A stretch of 64,000 bases of DNA from Amphiura filiformis (GCF_039555335.1 NC_092636.1:54677706-54741705), one strand, 5' to 3'; shown: positions 10,139 through 21,060, numbered from the stretch's first letter. The notes: generated by a model not told the origin, from the sequence alone. Translations and numbers: made by a program.

Positions 10139-10608
10139 GGGGTGGTGCAATAATTATGTGTACCCCGGGGTGAATTATAGGGGGGCAAAGATTTTTGGCA
10201 GGCCAAAAGGGGGGCAAGCATTTTTGGCAGGTCGAAAGGGGGGTCAAGCGATTTTTGGCAGGTCAAAAGGGGGGGCAAGCAATTTTTGGCACAGATATTT
10301 TGGGCACCGTTTCTATATTACGCCCTAAAAAGGCGTAGGAAAACGTTACGAACACGTTCAAATATGCAAAATTTCCAGCTCGCTGCACTCGCATTATATG
10401 TTAAGACAATTTAAGGTTTTAAATTCGGGTTGCCCAAAATCTTGCATGTGTAAGGGGGGGGCAAAGATTTTTTGGCACGTCAAAAGGGGGGGGGGGGCAA
10501 AGGATTTGTTTGCACGGCCAAGAGTGGGGGGGAGGGCAAGCGATTTTTGGCAGACCATTTTGAGAATTCACCCCCCCCCGGGGGTACACATAATTATTGC
10601 ACCACCCC
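10139..10608. mobile_element. MITE with about 40-bp TIRs and internal minisatellite
   Basis: The termini read GGGGTGGTGCAATAATTATG... and, inverted, ...CATAATTATTGCACCACCCC; the match runs on through GTGTACCCC to GGTGAATT, about 40 bp. Just inside each end are G-rich repeats of about 32 bp (GGGGGGCAAGCGATTTTTGG, CAGGTCAAAA): about four on the left and three on the right, with a unique core of about 130 bp between. No transposase is encoded. The target duplication is unclear (A-rich on both sides). Confidence 0.8.
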
Positions 10609-10619
10609 AAAGGTCAAAT

Positions 10620-11135
10620 GTGGGGAGGTATCATGTTAATCCAGGGATTTAGTTTTGGCACTTCAGACCTACTCCTGATGCATGCATGGTGGTGAAACAA
10701 GAAAGATAAAAACTGTAAAAAAATGTATAGAAATTGTGACACAAATTGAATTATACATAAAATTTGTTGTTTTTCGGTTGCTAGCTGTATTTATTTGGCT
10801 CTTCACTTTTTCAAACCGTCGAAAAAAATTTTGGGGCAACAATCCACAACGTCCGTCGGCAAAAATGTTTTCGTCGGTACATACATTTACAAGTTAATGT
10901 GCCCCCCCATGCCACTGTGTGAAATTTCCATTGAATTGTTATTTTTACCCAAGGCCAAAATAGCCAGTGGGGTTTCTTTCACTTTACCTTGTTATACGCT
11001 TATGATGGATGGACAGAAACCCTTCCCGGCAGTTATTGCTAATAATATTATTTCTGCATTTCGGGTATAAAAGAATAACATAATTAAAATTTGAACGAAA
11101 TCGTACTACATATGGCTTTTAAGTTTTTCTGGAAC
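10620..11135. other. No recognisable feature
   Basis: AT-rich DNA. Short open frames occur on the plus strand (10795-11070) but show no recognisable domain or repeat relationship. Confidence 0.4.
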
Positions 11136-11139
11136 TGAA

Positions 11140-11575
11140 AATTATGAGGAAAAAACTCTGGAATTCCAATGCCCTCTATAGGTGTTTTGGTCAAAACAGT
11201 AAAACATCTGGAATTCCAACGCATTGGGGAAAATAGTCTGGAATTCCAAAATGATTTAGGGAAAAAGTCTGGAATTCCGACGCCCTCTATGGTTTGGGAA
11301 TATGACTTTGAATGGATTTTCAGAAATTAAGAGTAAAAAATTGTGGAATTCCTAACGCATTGGGGGGAAAAAGGTCTGGAATTCCTAACGCATTTGGGGG
11401 AAAAGTCTGGAATTCCTAATGCATTGGGGGGGAAAAGTCTGGAATTCCGACGCCCTCTATAGGTTGGAAGTATGTGACTGTAAAGAGTTTTGAAAAAAAA
11501 AGTCTGGAATTCCAGACCAAAGTACATACAAAAAGAGGATGGAATTCCGGTGCCCTCTAGGGGGGGGTTGATTAT
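11140..11575. repeat. GTCTGGAATTCC / CCCTCTATAGG repeat array
   Basis: The box GTCTGGAATTCC recurs about eight times with variable spacing of 30-60 bp, together with GCCCTCTATAGG and CTAACGCATTGGGGG. It shares both hallmark boxes with the array at the window start, in the opposite orientation, so both belong to one satellite-like family. Confidence 0.8.
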
Positions 11576-11639
11576 TATCTGGAACAGCCCAATATGATAT
11601 ACAATTTTGAATTGTACCAAATAATGCTTAAAATACAAT

Positions 11640-12030
11640 ATTATAAGTACAGTATGATAAAAGTCAGCCCACTAACATGGTAAAATGTGACTAAACTAAC
11701 CGGCACATAAAAGTGTAATAACCCAGTTGAGGAGAAGTTACCAGCGCTTGCACTAACCGCCGGGCACTAACCGTACATTGGAGAGCGATGTGGATTAACT
11801 GGTATTTTGTTTATAGTCTACTTGTATAAAATCATGTTTAATAAGGTTTTTTTTAATTGTGTTGGTTAGGTCCTATAATTTTATTATTTGGCGTATTTTT
11901 AATATATTTTAGCCTGTTTCTAATTGAGTAAAGTGCCTAACACTGACTAAAATAAGTCTGGCAAATTAATGATTACGAAAACTACAAACAAATTAGATCG
12001 AAGTTAGCTGGGCAGACGTCTTCTACTGAC
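11640..12030. other. No recognisable feature
   Basis: AT-rich stretch between the satellite-like array and the non-LTR fragment. Nothing is recognised except possible 5' untranslated sequence of the latter near its right edge. Confidence 0.4.
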
Positions 12031-12039
12031 TCTATGACG

Positions 12040-13340
12040 GGCCATCGGGAACCTGCCACACCATAACAGACCGTTGGTCCCGATATGTCTCGTCTACCTA
12101 GCCATCAAACCACTTGAAGTATCTACCTACAATGTGCGTACACTATTCCAACAAGGAAGAACCCACCAACTACTTATAGGTTGCATCGTCCGTGTGCAAG
12201 AACACCATCTTATTACATCATCCCAGACTGACGAAGTATGGCTAGACAACAAGAATTGGGTACTTAAGCGTATTTACAGTTCTGCCACAGACCAAAGGCA
12301 GGGATGTATGACTTCTGATGTCAACGCACATCCATCGGTGTCTTCAGAGTGTGCAGTCCATCAATCACTACAATAAGAGAATACCAACAGTTTCTTTTAA
12401 CGGGAACCCCCGGCTTACTGTTACAATTAGGGACGCACCATTAGATTCTCAGGGTGGGGGTAGGAAGTTTTTCATTTTTTTATAACTTCACCCACTACAT
12501 GAGCAAAAAAACAACTTTCCCCACCAACACTAAAAAAAAAAAAAAAAACCTTCCCCACCTAACTGTGTATAATGCATGAAATTAAAAAAAAAACTTGCCG
12601 CCTTTGGCGGCGAAAAAAAACTTCTTCCCCGACCCTAACTTCCTACCCCCCGAGTATCAAATGGTGCGTCCCTTATTATGCCCCAACTGAATCGGCCACC
12701 TCAGGAGTAAAGGACGTTTTCTATAATGCACTAGAAGACCATCTTGAAAAGGTGACTAGGCACAACATGTACCTCATCATTGGTGACTTTAATGCAAGAA
12801 TTGGCAAAGATAGCCATATATCTCATCCAGCTGAGATTGGTCCTCATTGTTTTTATGACACAACAAATGACAATGGAGAGAGACTAGTGAATTTTTGCCA
12901 GGAGTTCAAGCTCCGTCCTTCACAATCAAGGTCTCCCCATCCCAAAACTCGTCTTTGGACATGGATGCATCCAACAGGCTCAAAGCAGCAACTGGACCAC
13001 ATCCTTGTCAACAGTAAGTGGGCAAATTCCCTGCGCAATTTCAGAGCTTATAACTCTGTAGAGCTGGATTCAGACCACAGAGTACTCAGCATACGACTGC
13101 ACACCAGTCTTTGAACCACTAAAGGTAAACCTTGTAAGAGACCCAAATACAACTGGAAGAACCATTTCCAGATTCAACTCCCAAACAGATTCCAGGTCCT
13201 CCAGTGTGACAACAACCCGACACCAATTTCCGAGAGGTACGAAAATAATGTTGAGAAAGCTGTAGAAGAAGTCGCAGAAAAGGTGGTTGGAAAATGTAAT
13301 CCCTATGGAATGTCAAGCTGGGTGACAAACATATCGACAT
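12040..13340 (+). pseudogene. APE-type endonuclease part of a non-LTR retrotransposon
   Basis: The plus strand near 12105-12290 reads VSTYNVRTLFQQGRTHQLL, VQEHHLITSSQTDEVW and KNWV...SSATDQRQG, the start of an apurinic-type endonuclease. After an inserted MITE (12430-12672) the frame resumes with YAPTESATS, LIIGDFNARIGKD, TWMHPTGSKQQLDHILV and ELDSDHRVLS, which hold the GDFN, DHIL and SDHR motifs. Past the stop at about 13112 similarity goes on as KRPKYNWKNHFQIQL and NVEKAVEEVAEKVVGK, the linker before the reverse transcriptase. The enzyme nicks target DNA to prime reverse transcription. The coding trace stops near 13340, before any reverse transcriptase, so this is a broken 5' fragment; style is RTE-like, exact clade uncertain. 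Confidence 0.82.
12430..12672. mobile_element. MITE, 243 bp, inserted in the endonuclease frame
   Basis: The ends GGGACGCACCATTAGAT and ATCAAATGGTGCGTCCC are inverted repeats that extend about 38 bp inward, through GGGTAGGAAGTT. TTA lies directly outside both ends (12427-12429 and 12673-12675), a 3-bp duplication as made by PIF/Harbinger-type transposases. The interior contains CTTCACCCACTACATGAGCA, CTTTCCCCACC repeats and a GCCGCCTTTGGCGGC hairpin. Removing it brings the endonuclease words LTVT and YAPTES together. A second copy is at 15752-15955. Confidence 0.85.
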
Positions 13341-13344
13341 ATTG

Positions 13345-13645
13345 CCTTTTTGTGCTTACAGTACTCATCACACCCGTCGTAGGCTAGATGGTAACAAAAG
13401 GTACCTCTCGCTAGATAGGCTCACATAACTTTCTTTTGATCACCTATTGACAGTACATGTAGGCTGCCTGGTAAAGCGTTCATATGATGTCAGGTCAGTT
13501 ACCGATTTAATGGTGGAACCCTTTTGTCTTGATAAATAGCTTATCGGCAAATACAATCGGTACAAAGGAACAATGCGTTATGTAATCTATTGCTTCTCCA
13601 TAGGTCTACTTATTAAAACTTGCTTGTGTCAAGGGCAAGGGACGT
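13345..13645. other. No recognisable feature
   Basis: Unassigned sequence between two non-LTR fragments. Confidence 0.4.
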
Positions 13646-14002
13646 ACCGTTTCAGTTTTCAGTTTCAGTTTATTTACCAATTGAATCATATTTCAAAACA
13701 AACGGTATTACAATGGAGGGATGACCAAAAAAGAGCACAAGGCTCGTACAAGTTTGGCCACCCTGAAAGAGATTTATAAGAGAACTACTAATACTTAGAT
13801 ACTACGTGCAAAGACGAGAGACATTATGAAGCGACAAAACTACAATGTACAAAGCGAGACAGGACAACACAGGTGAGACAGACAAATATGTTGGTAATAC
13901 GATATAATCAAGATAATAAAAAGATGGTTACGAGACTCGATGTCACGAGAATCATTGATTGGAAATCAACATGATCTATAAGTAAAACCCCAAGCAATCT
14001 AA

Positions 14003-14613
14003 TTACAACTCATATTGTGCTACAAGATAATCTTTATACAGGTTACTAAAACATTTAATGGTGTTACAGTTACGAATATTGAGATCAATAACATTCCAAC
14101 TTAATGGGCCCTGTCTTTTAATTGTGTTATTTGCAAGATCTGTTCTGAAGTTGTGAGGTCTATACAATTCAGCTGACCTGGTTCCATAAGAATGGAAGGT
14201 ATTACTCTTCTTAAAATAATCAGTGAAGATATTTGGGAGTAAACCACTTTTGTACTTATACATAAAGAGGGAAATTTGATGTTTGTGAATATCATAAACT
14301 GTTAGTGTATTTTTATCTTAAACAAAGGTTGTGTGTGTGCAAAGTAATGTGAGTTGGTGCATAAACGGACAATTTTCTTTTGTTTGAGATGAATAGATTG
14401 TAAATTGCAATTATTCTTGTCGGCCCAAATAATATTACAATATTGAATATGTGGTAAAACCAAACTAGAATAAAGAGAAAATAATGTTGAGCCAGAAAGT
14501 ATCCCGAGAAATTTTTGTGTGTGAGAGACCCTAGAGATAGGTTTGTTTTCAATATTGATTGAAGTAGTGTCAGGATACGTAAAACGCGTGTTGTGTTTGT
14601 TTTTAAATAACAT
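14003..14613 (-). pseudogene. Non-LTR reverse transcriptase C-terminal region, frameshifted and deleted
   Basis: A frame change at about 14610 separates this from the reverse transcriptase core. It reads INIENKPISRVSHTQKFLGI and then jumps to SLYSSLVLPHIQYCNIIWA; in related elements some 45 residues (thumb region) stand between these, so an in-frame-sized deletion near 14505 is likely. After another frame change near 14300-14265 it ends with FHSYGTRSAELYRPHNFRTD and KRQGPLSWNVIDL, the conserved C-terminal segment of this group. With two frame changes plus a deletion, no active protein can come from this copy. Confidence 0.75.
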
Positions 14614-15748
14614 ATAATGTGGTCTTTTTAGTATTAAGGGAAAGTTTGTTTACTTTAAGCCATGTGGAAATTTTTGTAAGTTCAATATTAGCTGAATGTA
14701 TGAGGTGATGGAGATTTTTATGTGAAGCCAATAAATTAGTGTCATCAGCATAAATGACAAATGAGAAAAATTTACTTGAGAACACAATGTCATTTATATA
14801 TAAAATGAATAATAAGGGTCCTAAGATCGAGCCCTGTGGAACTCCACAACTTGTATTCAAACGAATTGAGTTACGATGATTAAAGTTAACGAACTGGGAT
14901 CTATCAGTAAGGTAACTCCTGAACCAATCGAAGGCATTCCCACGAATACCGTAATGAGCGAGTTTTGAGAATAGAATATCATGGTTAACCGTGTCGAATG
15001 CCTTCGAGAGGTCCAGGAAGATACCAAGGGCGTGATTTTTGTTATCGAGATCGTTAACAATTTTATTGTAGACTTCCATGATGGCCATAGATGTGGAACG
15101 GTTAGAACGAAAACCAAATTGAGAGTTATAAAGTAGATTAAATCGGGAAATAAAATTGTACAACCTCTTGTGGACCACACGCTCAAGAATTTTTGAAAAA
15201 ACAGGAAGAACTGAAATTGGTCTATAATTGGAAGAATCGTGGCGATCACCATCTTTAAAAATGGGAACAACTTTGGCGATCTTGAGTTGGTGGGGAACAA
15301 AACCAGAAGACAGGGATAAATTAAAAATATGGACAAGTGGGGTTGCGATTGAGGTGCTGACTGCTTTAATAACCTCGGGTTTGATTTCATCATGACCACT
15401 GCTTGCTCCAGGCTTCAGTGCCATACAGAGATTGACTACTTCATCGAAGTTGGTGGGTGAAAGAAAGAGTGAGTTAACAGGAGAATGAGCATTAATTAAA
15501 AAATCACGAAAATCAATATTTGGTTGTTGAATTTTGCCAGCTAATTTAGACCCAATATTAACAAAATATGAACTGAAATGATCTGCAATATGCTGAGAAT
15601 CCGAAGTTGAAACGTTATTGATGTTAAACATAGTTGGAAGATCAGACGTATGTTGGCGACCGAGAATAGAATTTAAAATATTCCATGTTCGTTTCGAGTT
15701 ATTTTTACAATTCTCTACTTTCTCAGCATAGTAGTCTTTTTTGGTACC
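14609..15748 (-). CDS. Reverse transcriptase core of non-LTR element
   Basis: An uninterrupted minus-strand frame of about 380 residues, starting within the MITE junction at the right. It shows SKRTWNILNSILGR, GASSGHDEIKPEVIK, VVPIFKDGDRHDSSNYRPIS, motif A (GIFLDLSKAFDTVNHD), motif B (GVPQGSILGPLLFILYINDI) and motif C (FVIYADDTNLL), then WLKVNKLSLNTKKT. All three catalytic aspartates are present. The enzyme copies element RNA at the nicked target. No genuine start codon can be named: the upstream methionine at 15817 lies in MITE sequence, and the endonuclease that should precede is absent. The core is intact but the whole element is not. Confidence 0.85.
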
Positions 15749-15751
15749 ATT

Positions 15752-15955
15752 AGATTCGGGGAGGCGGTGGGTGGGGGCCTGGAGGTAGGAAGTTTTTGAA
15801 AAAATACCTTCACCCACTACATGAGCAAAAAACTTTCCCCACCAACACTTTAAAAAAAACTTTCCCCACCTAACTCACACTCACATGCGAAAAAAAAATC
15901 TCTTCTTCTTCTTCCTTCCTTCTTTCCTTCCCCTCCGCCAAAAAGCCTCGGCGGA
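15752..15955. mobile_element. Second copy of the 12430-12672 MITE family, ends eroded
   Basis: It shares ACCATTAGATTC, GGAGGTAGGAAGTTTTT, CTTCACCCACTACATGAGCA and CTTTCCCCACCAACACTTT with the first copy, in the same orientation. The outermost GGGACG is lost on the left, and the right half is replaced by CTT-rich sequence ending in a hairpin of CTCCGCC / GGCGGAG. It abuts the reverse transcriptase frame, as the first copy sits inside the endonuclease frame. Confidence 0.75.
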
Positions 15956-15959
15956 GTTT

Positions 15960-16610
15960 AAAACAAGAATATTATTTTGGTCATTATTTTTAAAGTATCA
16001 TATCCTTTGTATGTTTAGTTCTTTAACTCTGCTGATCCAATAATTTTAAGGAAATTGATATCGAGACTCGTCTCCGTACCTGACTCCGTACACAACATCG
16101 GCAAAATACAAATAATTGAAAATTATTTATTCATACAAAAGAAAACTTCGGAGCACATCCACTCGAAATTCATGGTCAGTAAGAATGTAAATATTAATAA
16201 TTATTATTCCCACTAATTGCAACTTAAGTACTACCAATTATGATTCGAAAAGTACACGTGTTTGTAACTTGTAACGCATCGGTACTCATTAAAAAAATAA
16301 ATTAAGTCCTAGGGGTAGGACGGGCAATTTGCTAATGATAACAAAATCTTTTCAGTCAGCCCAGCAACTCAGCTAATAGTTACATTAATACAAATCCAAA
16401 GCACATAGTATTTATTGATCTTTTGTTGTGCTTCTCAGTTTGCCGTCAGACCCCTCCCCTACCCGTATAATTATTTCCACGGGCAGATCGTTTGACTTCG
16501 TAAAATCCCGATATACATGGTATAGTAAAAATAAGTATATTGCTTGCTTCATGACTTTTAGGGATGCTTGTGTTTGCTAAATAATTTCACTAAAACTATA
16601 ACGTCTGATG
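15960..16610. other. No recognisable feature
   Basis: AT-rich unassigned sequence. Confidence 0.45.
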
Positions 16611-16615
16611 GAAAC

Positions 16616-16755
16616 AAATAAACACCACACAAACAGTTTATAAATAAACACCACACAAACAGTTTACAAATAAACACCACACAAACAGTTTACAAATAAA
16701 CACCACACAAACAGTTTACAAATAAACACCACACAAACAGTTTACAAATAAGCAC
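16616..16755. repeat. 26-bp minisatellite, five copies
   Basis: The unit starts AAATAAACACCACACAAACA and ends GTTTAC. Five full copies (16616-16745) are identical except for one T/C at the end of the first, followed by a partial unit. Such uniformity points to very recent expansion. The stretch is open to translation only because of the repeat. Confidence 0.92.
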
Positions 16756-17309
16756 AACGTTATATTTGGGAATAAAGTAGTTAATACAACCGACTTAACA
16801 CAACTCTCATAGAAATCGAGCGATTTCGAAAAGAAAATTAATCCAACCAATGAGACTAAAACGTTCAGTGTTCCCTTAACGCGCTTAAGGCAACTGCGGG
16901 TCACACTGTTGGAGTACTGTGATGAGGATTGGCTTACTTAGAAACGCTCAGTACCTAATGAACGACGTATATGAGCTGAGCTCCTGTATGTTCCTCTCTA
17001 CTTGCAAGGAAAAAACTACTGATTATGTACGGAGTATGTTCAACTCAAACTCAATCAATGTAAGGACACTCACTTGTGTGTTATTCTTGGATATTATTGT
17101 GATGAAGTACATTGCCGAGTATTCATCAAGTGTATGACAAGCATCACAACGGAGTAGCAGATTCGTCAATTGATTTCCTCGAGAATCAAACGGTAGCAGG
17201 ATTTGAAAAATATGGGCTGCTGTGAGCGTCCCTTAGTTACATCATGCTGGTGTTGTGGACTTAGAGGAGGTACAGTAGCCGCTGCCATATACGCCTTGGT
17301 ATGTAAAAT

Positions 17310-17665
17310 ATGTAAATAATGATGATGATTTTGGTATTTATGATGGTGATGATGATGGTGTTGATGACGTTGATGATGATGATGATGATGTTGACTATGT
17401 TGATGTTGATGAAGATGATAATGATGATGATGATATGTTGATGTTGATGTTAATGAATGATGTTGATGTTGCTGTTGATGATGAGGAGGAGGAGGAAGAG
17501 GAGGAGGAGCAGGATGATGATGATGATGATGTTGATGATGATTACGACTGTTTTGACGACGATGGTAGTGACGATGATACTCATCATCATCATGATTTAT
17601 GTCATCATTTAGGATGATGATGATGACGGTGATGATTATCATCATCATGTTATCATCATCAACAG
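17310..17665. repeat. (GAT)n / (ATG)n compound microsatellite
   Basis: About 350 bp dominated by GAT, GTT and GAG triplets, including GAGGAGGAGGAAGAGGAGGA near 17485. Frames across it give poly-His or poly-Asp/Glu peptides, which are artefacts of the triplet repeat. Confidence 0.92.
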
Positions 17666-17669
17666 CAAC

Positions 17670-19105
17670 AGTTTCGTCATGCTTATTATACGAGACGCGT
17701 ACGATTGGATCGGGGATGATTTGGGGTATTTAATATTGTTATCACAACAAAATGACCGATATAAAATCTCTGACAAAAATTCTACTTACTTCCTAAAGCC
17801 CTCTGATTTGATTTTTTTTGTTATTGCAAATCCATTTCATCAAAATACTAGTAGATATATATGCTTACAGCAATTTGTATGATAATATCGTTAGTAATGG
17901 AAACAATATATTGCGCCAGCTATTTGAATGTATCTAGTCAACAAGCTTCAACACAAACACGTAAATATAGTCAAATGTGATGTTTTTCGGTGCATGTGTG
18001 TACAAATTGTGTTAACATAATTATACTGCACGAAATTTTCACCTATATAGAGAAATTGACAGCGTTATTAACATTACACACCTGTGCCAACTAAAATCAC
18101 ATGGCGTGAAATAGTGATGATATAAATGATGATAGTATAATGATGGTAGAAATATCATTCCGATTGAATATGTTAAGTTTAAATGCTCTATCATGCATGC
18201 GTAACCAAAGCAAGTCACGTCCAATTGGGTACTTCACGTCTAAATATCTGGTCAAACCAACAAGGCAACATCATAAAAGTCAGTTATTGCTGATTCTCGT
18301 GATTTTATCGTACTACAAACACTCGGGGAGATGATCCTATCTGCGAAGAGTTATTATGCAAGTAGGTGAATTAGGATGTGGATTATGTTTCTGTAGAGAT
18401 CTGCGTTGACAGGATGTTCTTGGTCAATTAACAAAGCTACTAAATCGTAGGAAGTTATAAAATTAAAAATCCATAAAAATGACAATACAAACGTGGAGTA
18501 GAACTGTCTTTTAAGACCTTTTTACTTAAAAGTAAAGGGAACCTCCGAAGTCCCCCGAAGAGTTGTTGTCAAATACACAGTCAGATAGTTAGCTTCAATC
18601 TCTGAGGCAACTACTTGTCTCACCGAAAATAAAATCGAGAAGAAAACGTTACAAACATTACCGAACCAGTATTTACATCCATTGGCGTAATAACCAAGAT
18701 AGGTCAAGTGTTCAGAATCATGATGAGACTGAAAGATCTTTAAACACCAGATTTATTAAACACCGTCGTCCATTTACCGCCTCGTCAAAACTGTCCCAGC
18801 ACATTCACATTGATTTCTCCAGCCACCAAATTGATTTGGACGAAGTTAAAATCTTTGGACCAATTTAAATTCCTTGACCAGGATAGTCTTTGCAAAGAAT
18901 GGCTATATTATCCATAGGGGGATATCCGGAGAAATTGAAATACATATTTGACCCCTCATTCGAAGAAAATAAGATTCGCTCGGCGGAGTTATTTCAGCAC
19001 TGTCAGCTCTGAAACAATATTACCTCCAGTTCCTTGAAAATGCGAGGAAGGAAGGAAGTGTCGCGTTCTGCGTCAATTTGATGCACTATATAGATATTAA
19101 TGGTC
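17670..19105. other. Long AT-rich interval without recognisable features
   Basis: About 1.4 kb with only short chance frames. I see no domain, RNA gene or repeat relationship to the rest of the window. Confidence 0.45.
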
Positions 19106-19111
19106 AAAAAA

Positions 19112-19202
19112 CAGGGAAAATGTGACATAACATACAATGGGAGAATAACAGGGATATAACCAGGGAAAATGTGACATATAACATACAATGGGAGAATAAC
19201 AC
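19112..19202. repeat. 51-bp tandem duplication
   Basis: The string GGGAAAATGTGACATA..CATACAATGGGAGAATAACA occurs twice in a row (19112-19151 and 19161-19201) with one 2-bp indel. It directly precedes the non-LTR fragment. Confidence 0.8.
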
Positions 19203-19207
19203 AAAAG

Positions 19208-19492
19208 CTTAAACGTGTATGTAAGCTACTCCTTGGAAAGGAGTATAAATCTTACTCCGACTCCCTTGCCACTCTGGATCTTGAGCCTCTACACTCCCGT
19301 AGACGGCAGATTTGCAAGGAGTTTGCCTCCAAAGCACATGCATCTGAAAAATTCTCCAGATGGTTCCCTGCCACTGACTATTCATCCTCAATGACCCTAA
19401 GAAAGCCCCTAAAGAGTTACAGGTGGAAAACCAAAAGATTCAAGGAAAGCTCAGTTCCATACATGGCTGAACTCCTGAATCATGCTTTATAG
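19208..19492 (+). pseudogene. C-terminal fragment of a non-LTR retrotransposon ORF2
   Basis: A plus-strand frame of 94 codons without a start reads LKRVCKLLLGKEYKSYSDSL, DLEPLHSRRRQICKEFASKA, EKFSRWFP and RTKRF-like KTKRFKESSVPYMAELLN before a TAG stop. This pattern is the conserved last 90-100 residues of a group of Jockey/CR1-like ORF2 proteins. Everything upstream is missing, as expected from 5' truncation during target-primed reverse transcription. No internal stops or frameshifts remain, so the insertion is not very old. Confidence 0.75.
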
Positions 19493-20015
19493 TGTTCTAT
19501 TCTCCTGTCTATCTAGTGATTTGGTTTAAATCATTTTTGTGCGAATGGATGGATGGGAGGGGCTGGTTTGGTAGATTTGGTAGTCCAAGCCCTTAAGTGC
19601 AATTCCCTCTCCTGTCATATTGTCATATTATCATATCTCTTTATTATGCCGTCACATTGATATTTTTATTAGGTTGAGTTTTTGTGCAATGGTAAGTGTG
19701 GGCGTGCATCAGTGGATGTTGGTGGGTGGGGGTGGGTATGGGAGTGGTGTGGTGAGGTGTGTGCAGGGGTGTGTTTGAGATATAGTGTTGAGGTGAGTAC
19801 GGTTGATATGAGCTACAGCTATATTATATTTGTCCTTTAATTCTTTGATTGTTCATTTACAAATTTTCATTGAGTATGTATCGTGCAATAATTCAAGTTT
19901 CTTTTTATGTATTTTATTATTATTTGCCTATCTTTATCAATTTGATTGTAATTCACCATGCAATTCAGCCATTTGGCTGCTATTTGAGTGTTTTAATAAA
20001 ATATACCTGAAATAA
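19493..20015 (+). mobile_element. 3' untranslated region of the non-LTR fragment
   Basis: Follows the stop codon directly. It contains GT-rich sequence and ends near TTTTAATAAAATATACCTGA, an AATAAA-type signal with an A-rich end. The right border is estimated from that signal. Confidence 0.5.
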
Positions 20016-20029
20016 ATAACTATACAAAG

Positions 20030-20700
20030 GTCTATATAAATGGATGAAAATCCAAAATGAGCCTCTCAAACTAATTTTGCTGGATTTTTCGCCTTTGAAA
20101 CCTTTTAAAAAGTCATAACTGGACAAAAAGTCCAAAAATCCAAACTCCTCTGCCATTTCTATAGAGGGTGTGCATTTCTTTTCTAGAATAGTCTAGAGGC
20201 CTGATCTCAATATACAACTTGAACTATTAGAGACCAGCTCAATCATGAAAAAAAAAGTTAAAAGTAACAAAGTATTTTATTACCAAAAGAATAATGACTT
20301 GATAGATCAGATTGTGTGAAAGGGCACAATGTAGCTACGTTATATGATTTGATCCTCCATCTGCCGTAAGGTGATTCAGAGATAGTTGCAGAGAGCCACG
20401 AATACTACAAAGGTTTGTTTTAAATAGTTTTAATAAATCTAATCGTTTGTACGAAATGAAAAAATGTAAAATGCATTGGTAGATTTTTGTAGAGACATCT
20501 TCCAATTTACAATATCACATATGGTTGCATTCGGTCACAATAGCTCATTAATACATTTGGAAAGATGCAGTTCTTTTCCTATAATGAGCCATTGTAACTG
20601 AACGATTAATGACGTGTGACCTTGTAATTTTTTTTTTTTTTTTTTTTTGTTTTTTTTTTTATTTTTCGGGGGTCTGTTTTTTTAAAAATTCTAAATACTC
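20030..20700. other. Unassigned, with a T-rich run at 20628-20660
   Basis: No feature apart from about 33 nearly uninterrupted thymines and a lone TATAGAGGGTG box near 20161 that recalls the repeat at the window start. Confidence 0.4.
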
Positions 20701-20714
20701 TTAGGTGGAACTTT

Positions 20715-21060
20715 CTAAATACTCTTACAGGTTGTTTTGCTCAAAATGTTTTCAAAACATTCCATATGTTTTCATCTGATCTGAGTAATTTATTTTGTCG
20801 CTGTAATTAAAGGCCTTTAGTGCCCCTACTTCCTTCCAAATCATATACGTGGATAGGTTTTGAAAACAGAGATGTTTTCATCATATATATTATTTAGTAT
20901 AAACAGGTTACCAAACAATTACAATACTTGTTGTTTTCATCAATCATAGTTTATCATACTGAATACCTTTATTTTATCGCTTAATTCCCAGTTTATGTTA
21001 TTCCTTTAATGCACTCTACTTCGTTTCGAAATCATACGAGGACAATAATCTTAGATACGT
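20715..21060 (+). repeat. Diverged long-repeat block alpha, copy 1
   Basis: CAGGTTGTTTTGC, TTTTCAAAACATTCCA, TGAGTAATTTATT and CTTCCAAATCATA recur in the same order at about 28300-28420, and CTTGTTGTTTTCATCA then recurs at 28495. These words mark an old, kilobase-scale repeat that makes up much of 20.7-32 kb. Confidence 0.6.

Larger units (their letters stand above)
13649..15748 (-). mobile_element. Non-LTR retrotransposon (Jockey/CR1-like group), 5' truncated
   Basis: On the minus strand the element runs from a reverse transcriptase core (about 15745-14609) through a C-terminal region (14613-14003) to a 3' terminus at about 13649, where AAACTG-type hexamer repeats form the tail. A 3' end with short tandem repeats in place of poly(A) is normal for CR1/L2/Jockey-related groups. 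The 5' side stops exactly where a MITE copy begins (15752), so the endonuclease is missing. The element is among the best preserved in the window. Confidence 0.85.

Noticed and set aside
17435..17617. Acidic Asp/Glu-rich frame
   Set aside because: Same microsatellite in another frame.
17166..17648. Minus-strand frame of 160 codons rich in histidine
   Set aside because: It is a translation of a (GAT)n/(ATG)n microsatellite; composition follows the repeat and there is no other protein signal.
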